DNA of 64,000 nucleotides from Mesorhizobium waimense (GTDB lineage Bacteria; Pseudomonadota; Alphaproteobacteria; Rhizobiales; Rhizobiaceae): contig NZ_QZWZ01000017.1 in assembly GCF_003601975.1 (NCBI RefSeq), positions 62,001-126,000 of the forward strand. The letters are read 5' to 3'. Both the position numbers and the translations under genes were made by a program. A model generated the notes under the pieces. That model was given only the letters and a program-made list of their open reading frames with translations. It was not told where the DNA came from and searched no databases. Of the stretch, positions 60,471 through 64,000 are shown one piece after another. Numbering within the stretch: position 1 is the stretch's first letter; each line of letters begins with the position of its first letter.

Positions 60471-61879
60471 CAGGCGGCTCTCCTGGCGGGTACGAAGATG
60501 GCCATGACGATGCCGAGCTTGCGCCAGACTGTGAAGGACAGCGCGCCCGCCTCGAAAATCATGGCGAAGCTGGTGGCGATCGCCGCGCCCCACAGGCCGA
60601 AATGCGGGATCAGCAGCACATTGAGGCCGATGTTGAAGGCCAGCGTCATGGCATAGACGGCGGCGCAGATGTTCTGGTTGCCGCTCATGGTCAAAAGGCT
60701 CTCGCAAGGGCCGACCGCGGCCCGCGCCACGACGCCGAAGACCAGCAGGAACAGCAGCGGATAGCCGGCGGTGAATTCGGGGCCGAACAGCACCAGCATC
60801 GGCTGTCCCAGCGCCAGCACCAGCAGCGCCATCACAAGCGAGGGCCAGAAGGTCCACGACACCGTCTCGCGGGCGAAGGCGGCAAGCTTTTCCGGCTCGC
60901 CATGGGTGAACTGGGCATAGCGCTGGGCAACGCCGGCCTTGACGGCGAAATAGACGAAATGCACCAACGCCAGCGTCTTGACGGTGGCGAAATAGACGGC
61001 GACGTCATTGGGCTCGAGATAGGCGCCGACCATCAGCACATCGGCATTGGTGAGCAGGAAGAAGAAGCTCTCGACCAGGAAGATCGGCAGCGAGACGACG
61101 AACCACCGCCCAAAATGCACCTTCATCGGCCCGGTCGGGATAATCCGTTCCATGCGCGAGGTGACGCCGATCAGTTGACCGAGCGTGGTGACATAGGTTG
61201 CGGCGATCGAGGCGAAGATGGCGGTCCTGGCGTCGGGTGCATAGCCCAACGTCAGCATCAGCGCCATGAACGCCAGGATCAGCACCGGCCGCACAAGATA
61301 GGTCGGCGACAGCGCAAACAGCGCCCATGAGTTGGCGCGCGACAGCCCTTGCAGCAAGTCGCCCATCGCGATCATCGGCAGGCAGAAGACGCCGAGGATG
61401 AAGGGCACGACGTAGTAGTTCTCCAGCCAGGCCGAGCCCAGCCAGACGCCGAGGGCGCCGAGCCCCGCGATCACCGTCGAAGCGATCAGCACGAACAGGC
61501 GGCTCGCCACCACGATGCCGCGCAATTCGGCCAGCATGCCGCGCTCCCGGTATTCGGGAATGAAGCGGATGACCGAGGTGTGGAAGCCAAGGCAGGCAAG
61601 GTTGCCGACGATGACCATCGTCACCCAGACGAGGACGAAGATGCCGTATTCGAACGAGCCAATCCAGCGCGCCATCAGCACCTGGCTGACGAAGGCGATG
61701 ACGGCGCTGATGATACGGATGGAAAAGGCGATGACCGACATGCGACCGGCCTCGCCGCGCTCGTCGGCGGTGAACAGCACGGCGTCGATCCGGTCAAGCA
61801 GCGGCACCATGCGCAGCGCCAAACGCTGCGGCAAAAACCGCTCGGCTGTCGTGGCCGCGGAAAAGCGCACCCCGATCAC
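60470..61879 (-). CDS. Wzx/MATE-type polysaccharide flippase (lipopolysaccharide biosynthesis)
   Basis: 469 aa from GTG 61879 (CGGAGT upstream), with twelve to fourteen helices. It starts SVIAFSIRIISAVIAFVSQVLMARWIGSFEYGIFVLVWV, the O-antigen flippase opening, and ends with a helical pair rich in Phe and Ala. It would move a lipid-linked sugar across the inner membrane. It is coupled to the acetyltransferase gene that follows. The polymer is not identified; no glycosyltransferase is in the window. Confidence 0.85.
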   Translation of the reverse strand: MIGVRFSAATTAERFLPQRLALRMVPLLDRIDAVLFTADERGEAGRMSVIAFSIRIISAVIAFVSQVLMARWIGSFEYGIFVLVWVTMVIVGNLACLGFHTSVIRFIPEYRERGMLAELRGIVVASRLFVLIASTVIAGLGALGVWLGSAWLENYYVVPFILGVFCLPMIAMGDLLQGLSRANSWALFALSPTYLVRPVLILAFMALMLTLGYAPDARTAIFASIAATYVTTLGQLIGVTSRMERIIPTGPMKVHFGRWFVVSLPIFLVESFFFLLTNADVLMVGAYLEPNDVAVYFATVKTLALVHFVYFAVKAGVAQRYAQFTHGEPEKLAAFARETVSWTFWPSLVMALLVLALGQPMLVLFGPEFTAGYPLLFLLVFGVVARAAVGPCESLLTMSGNQNICAAVYAMTLAFNIGLNVLLIPHFGLWGAAIATSFAMIFEAGALSFTVWRKLGIVMAIFVPARRAA

Positions 61880-62164
61880 ACTCCGTTTTCCGCCTCTTTT
61901 TCTGCATTTCGGTCTATCCGAAACACCTTAAGAAACGGTTGGGTGAGGAGCGGTCCGCACGGCGGACGACCCGGCGACACCGCGGGCATGAAGGATTCCC
62001 ACAGGCTGCTGCTGAACGCCGGCGCCACCCCTCATCCGACCCTGCGGGCAAGCCCTTCGCTATCGCTCCGGGCGTTCGTTGTTCGAAAAGCCAAACAATT
62101 GGCTTTTCGTCCGCTGCGCGGACCACGCCTCACCCCCGTGAACGGGGGGAAGGAAGAGAGCCCG
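61880..62164. repeat. Repeat-rich spacer between flippase and secA
   Basis: The stretch cacccctcatccgaccctgcggg and the tail with cacccccgtgaacggggggaagg resemble, from memory, a mosaic palindrome common in rhizobial spacers. A hairpin (listed separately) lies within it. No gene. Confidence 0.5.
62084..62109 (-). terminator. Hairpin downstream of secA
   Basis: cgaaaagccaa (62084-62094) and ttggcttttcg (62099-62109) form a perfect 11-bp stem with a 4-nt loop, 55 bp after the secA stop. No T run follows on the minus strand. Confidence 0.5.
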
Positions 62165-64000
62165 TTAGGCGAATGCGCCGTGGCAGTGCTTGTATTTCTT
62201 GCCGGAGCCGCAGGGGCAGGCTTCGTTGCGACCGACCTTGCCCCAGCTCGCGGGGTTGTTCGGATCGCGGTTCTCGGGAGCGACGATGGCGTTGCTCTCC
62301 TGGCGGACCAGAAGTGCGGTCTCGCCGCCTTCAAAGTCGTCCTCGCCGGTGGTGCCGTCGATATGGCTGCCGAACATGTCAGGTGCTTCCGGAGGTGGGG
62401 CTTCCGCCGCCTGGCGCACCAGCTCGACGCGCATCAGCTGCGCGGTGACGGCCTGGCGCAGATTGCCAAGCATCGCCTGGAACAGCTCGAACGCCTCACC
62501 CTTGTACTCCTGCAGCGGGTCGCGCTGGGCGTAGCCGCGGAAGCCGACGACCGAGCGCAGATGGTCGAGATTGACGATGTGCTCGCGCCACAGATGGTCG
62601 AGCGTCTGCAGCACCACCGAACGCTCGACATAGGCCATCACGTCGGGGCCGAAACGCTCGGCGCGCTCCTTGGCGGCAGTGTCGGCGGCTTGGGTGATGC
62701 GCTCGCGGATGTCGTCCTCGGCGATGCCTTCTTCCTTGACCCATTCCTCGACCGGCAGGTCCAGGTTGAGGAATTCGGCCACCTCGGCCTTGAGGCCGGC
62801 GACGTTCCACTGCTCGGCATAGGCATTTTCAGGAATGTTCTTGGCGACGATCTCTTCGATGACGCCTTCGCGCATTTCGCCGATGGTCTCGGACAGGCCT
62901 TCGCCGTCCATCAGTTCGATGCGCTGCTCGAACACCACCTTGCGCTGGTCGTTCGAGACGTCGTCATATTTCAGGAGGTTCTTGCGGATGTCGAAGTTGC
63001 GCGCCTCGACCTTCTTCTGCGCCTTTTCCAGCGCCTTGTTGATCCACGGATGGATGATCGCCTCATCTTCCTTGAGGCCAAGCTTCTGCAGCATGCCGTC
63101 CATGCGCTCGGAGCCGAAGATGCGCATCAGATCGTCCTGCAGCGACAGGAAGAATTTCGAGCGGCCGGGGTCGCCCTGGCGGCCGGAACGACCGCGCAGC
63201 TGGTTGTCGATGCGGCGCGATTCGTGGCGCTCGGTGGCCAGAACGTAGAGGCCGCCGGCGGCAAGCGCCTTTTCCTTCAGCCTGGCGATGTCGTCGCGGA
63301 TTTCCTTTTCCTTGGCCTCGCGCTCCGGACCTTCAGGCATGTCGCCGAGTTCCTCGGCAATGCGCATCTCGGCATTGCCGCCGAGCTGGATGTCGGTGCC
63401 GCGGCCGGCCATGTTGGTGGCGATGGTGATGACGCCGGGCTTGCCGGCCTGGGCGACGATGGCCGCCTCGCGCTCGTGGTGGCGGGCGTTCAGCACCTCG
63501 AAGTCCTTGAAGCCTTCCTTGCGCAGCCGTTCGGCCAGCTGCTCGGATTTTTCAATGGAGGTGGTGCCGACCAGCGTCGGCTGGCCCTTGGCGCTCGCCT
63601 CGCGGATCTCCTTGACGATCGCCTTGTATTTTTCCTCGACGGTCCGATAGACCTCGTCGTCCTCATCCCGGCGGATGACCGGCAAATTGGTCGGGATCTC
63701 GGTGACTTCGAGATTGTAGATGTTGCCGAATTCCTCGGCCTCGGTCAGCGCCGTGCCGGTCATGCCGGCAAGCTTCTTGTAGAGGCGGAAATAGTTCTGG
63801 AAGGTGACGGAGGCCAGCGTCTGGTTTTCCGGCTGGATCGCCACGTGCTCCTTGGCTTCGAGCGCCTGGTGCAGGCCTTCGGAATAGCGGCGGCCCGGCA
63901 TCATGCGGCCGGTGAACTCGTCGATGATGACGATCTCGCCGTTGCGCACGATGTAGTCCTTGTCCCTCTGGAACAGCCGGTGTGCCTTCAGCGCGTTGTT
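62165..64000 (-). CDS. secA: Protein translocase ATPase SecA (N-terminus beyond window)
   Basis: The C-terminal 611 codons of SecA, the ATPase that drives proteins through SecYEG. Visible in order: the end of NBD1 (DYIVRNGEIVIIDEFTGRMMPGRR), NBD2 (QPTLVGTTSIEKSEQLAERL, MAGRGTDIQLGGN, ESRRIDNQLRGRSGRQGDPG), the helical scaffold and wing regions, and the C-terminal zinc motif CPCGSGKKYKHCHG that contacts SecB. The frame stays open to the right edge; the internal Met at 63949 is not the start. Length and motif set match alphaproteobacterial SecA of about 900 aa. Confidence 0.97.
   Translation of the reverse strand, partial: NNALKAHRLFQRDKDYIVRNGEIVIIDEFTGRMMPGRRYSEGLHQALEAKEHVAIQPENQTLASVTFQNYFRLYKKLAGMTGTALTEAEEFGNIYNLEVTEIPTNLPVIRRDEDDEVYRTVEEKYKAIVKEIREASAKGQPTLVGTTSIEKSEQLAERLRKEGFKDFEVLNARHHEREAAIVAQAGKPGVITIATNMAGRGTDIQLGGNAEMRIAEELGDMPEGPEREAKEKEIRDDIARLKEKALAAGGLYVLATERHESRRIDNQLRGRSGRQGDPGRSKFFLSLQDDLMRIFGSERMDGMLQKLGLKEDEAIIHPWINKALEKAQKKVEARNFDIRKNLLKYDDVSNDQRKVVFEQRIELMDGEGLSETIGEMREGVIEEIVAKNIPENAYAEQWNVAGLKAEVAEFLNLDLPVEEWVKEEGIAEDDIRERITQAADTAAKERAERFGPDVMAYVERSVVLQTLDHLWREHIVNLDHLRSVVGFRGYAQRDPLQEYKGEAFELFQAMLGNLRQAVTAQLMRVELVRQAAEAPPPEAPDMFGSHIDGTTGEDDFEGGETALLVRQESNAIVAPENRDPNNPASWGKVGRNEACPCGSGKKYKHCHGAFA

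Overview
The window reads as chromosomal DNA of a high-GC alphaproteobacterium of the Rhizobiales, most likely Mesorhizobium or a close relative. The grounds are protein style and gene set (ugp operon, etfBA with a 3-hydroxyacyl-CoA dehydrogenase, an NrsF-type ECF sigma pair, GluQ-RS, PduO-type adenosyltransferase, SecA with a C-terminal zinc motif) and short palindromic intergenic repeats typical of rhizobia. This assignment is inference; no database was searched.

Core segment 1-30518: a truncated MHYT-PAS-GGDEF-EAL protein; a glycerol-3-phosphate ABC importer (ugpB-A-E-C) followed by a metallophosphoesterase; an Fe3+-type ABC importer on the other strand; an ECF sigma/NrsF pair behind a plausible self-recognised promoter; a PAS-GGDEF cyclase; hbd-etfA-etfB; rhomboid, cobalamin adenosyltransferase, HIG1-like and SDR genes; a YihY/BrkB protein; an EamA exporter; gluQ; a DNA glycosylase; an HNH nuclease; dsbB; a YqaA-like protein; a Na/Pi cotransporter; and a pstS-like gene broken by an exact 94-bp tandem duplication. 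Two palindromic elements of exactly 140 bp fill two of the convergent gene junctions.

Accessory segment 30606-58260: a roughly 27.7-kb genomic island at the 3' end of tRNA-Leu(CAA). A 19-bp piece of the tRNA end recurs at 58242-58260, a partial third copy lies at 32832-32844, and a 3' half of a tRNA-Pro lies near the right end. The island carries two damaged integrase genes, c-type cytochromes (one fused to ankyrin repeats), a nucleotidyl cyclase-FHA protein, an amino-acid/amine uptake and oxidation cluster (Lrp, ABC importer, cupin, FAD oxidase), and a set of large sensor-regulators. These are a winged-helix/pseudo-cyclase/STAND-NTPase/membrane/WD40 protein divergent from a VWA-like DUF1194 protein, a LuxR-type TolB-like/TPR protein, and a winged-helix TolB-like/TPR protein. 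Truncations, frameshifts and micro-rearrangements are dense here, so much of the island is decaying.

Core segment 58261-64000: a secreted protein, an acetyltransferase/flippase pair for surface polysaccharide, a repeat-rich spacer, and the C-terminal two thirds of SecA running off the right edge.
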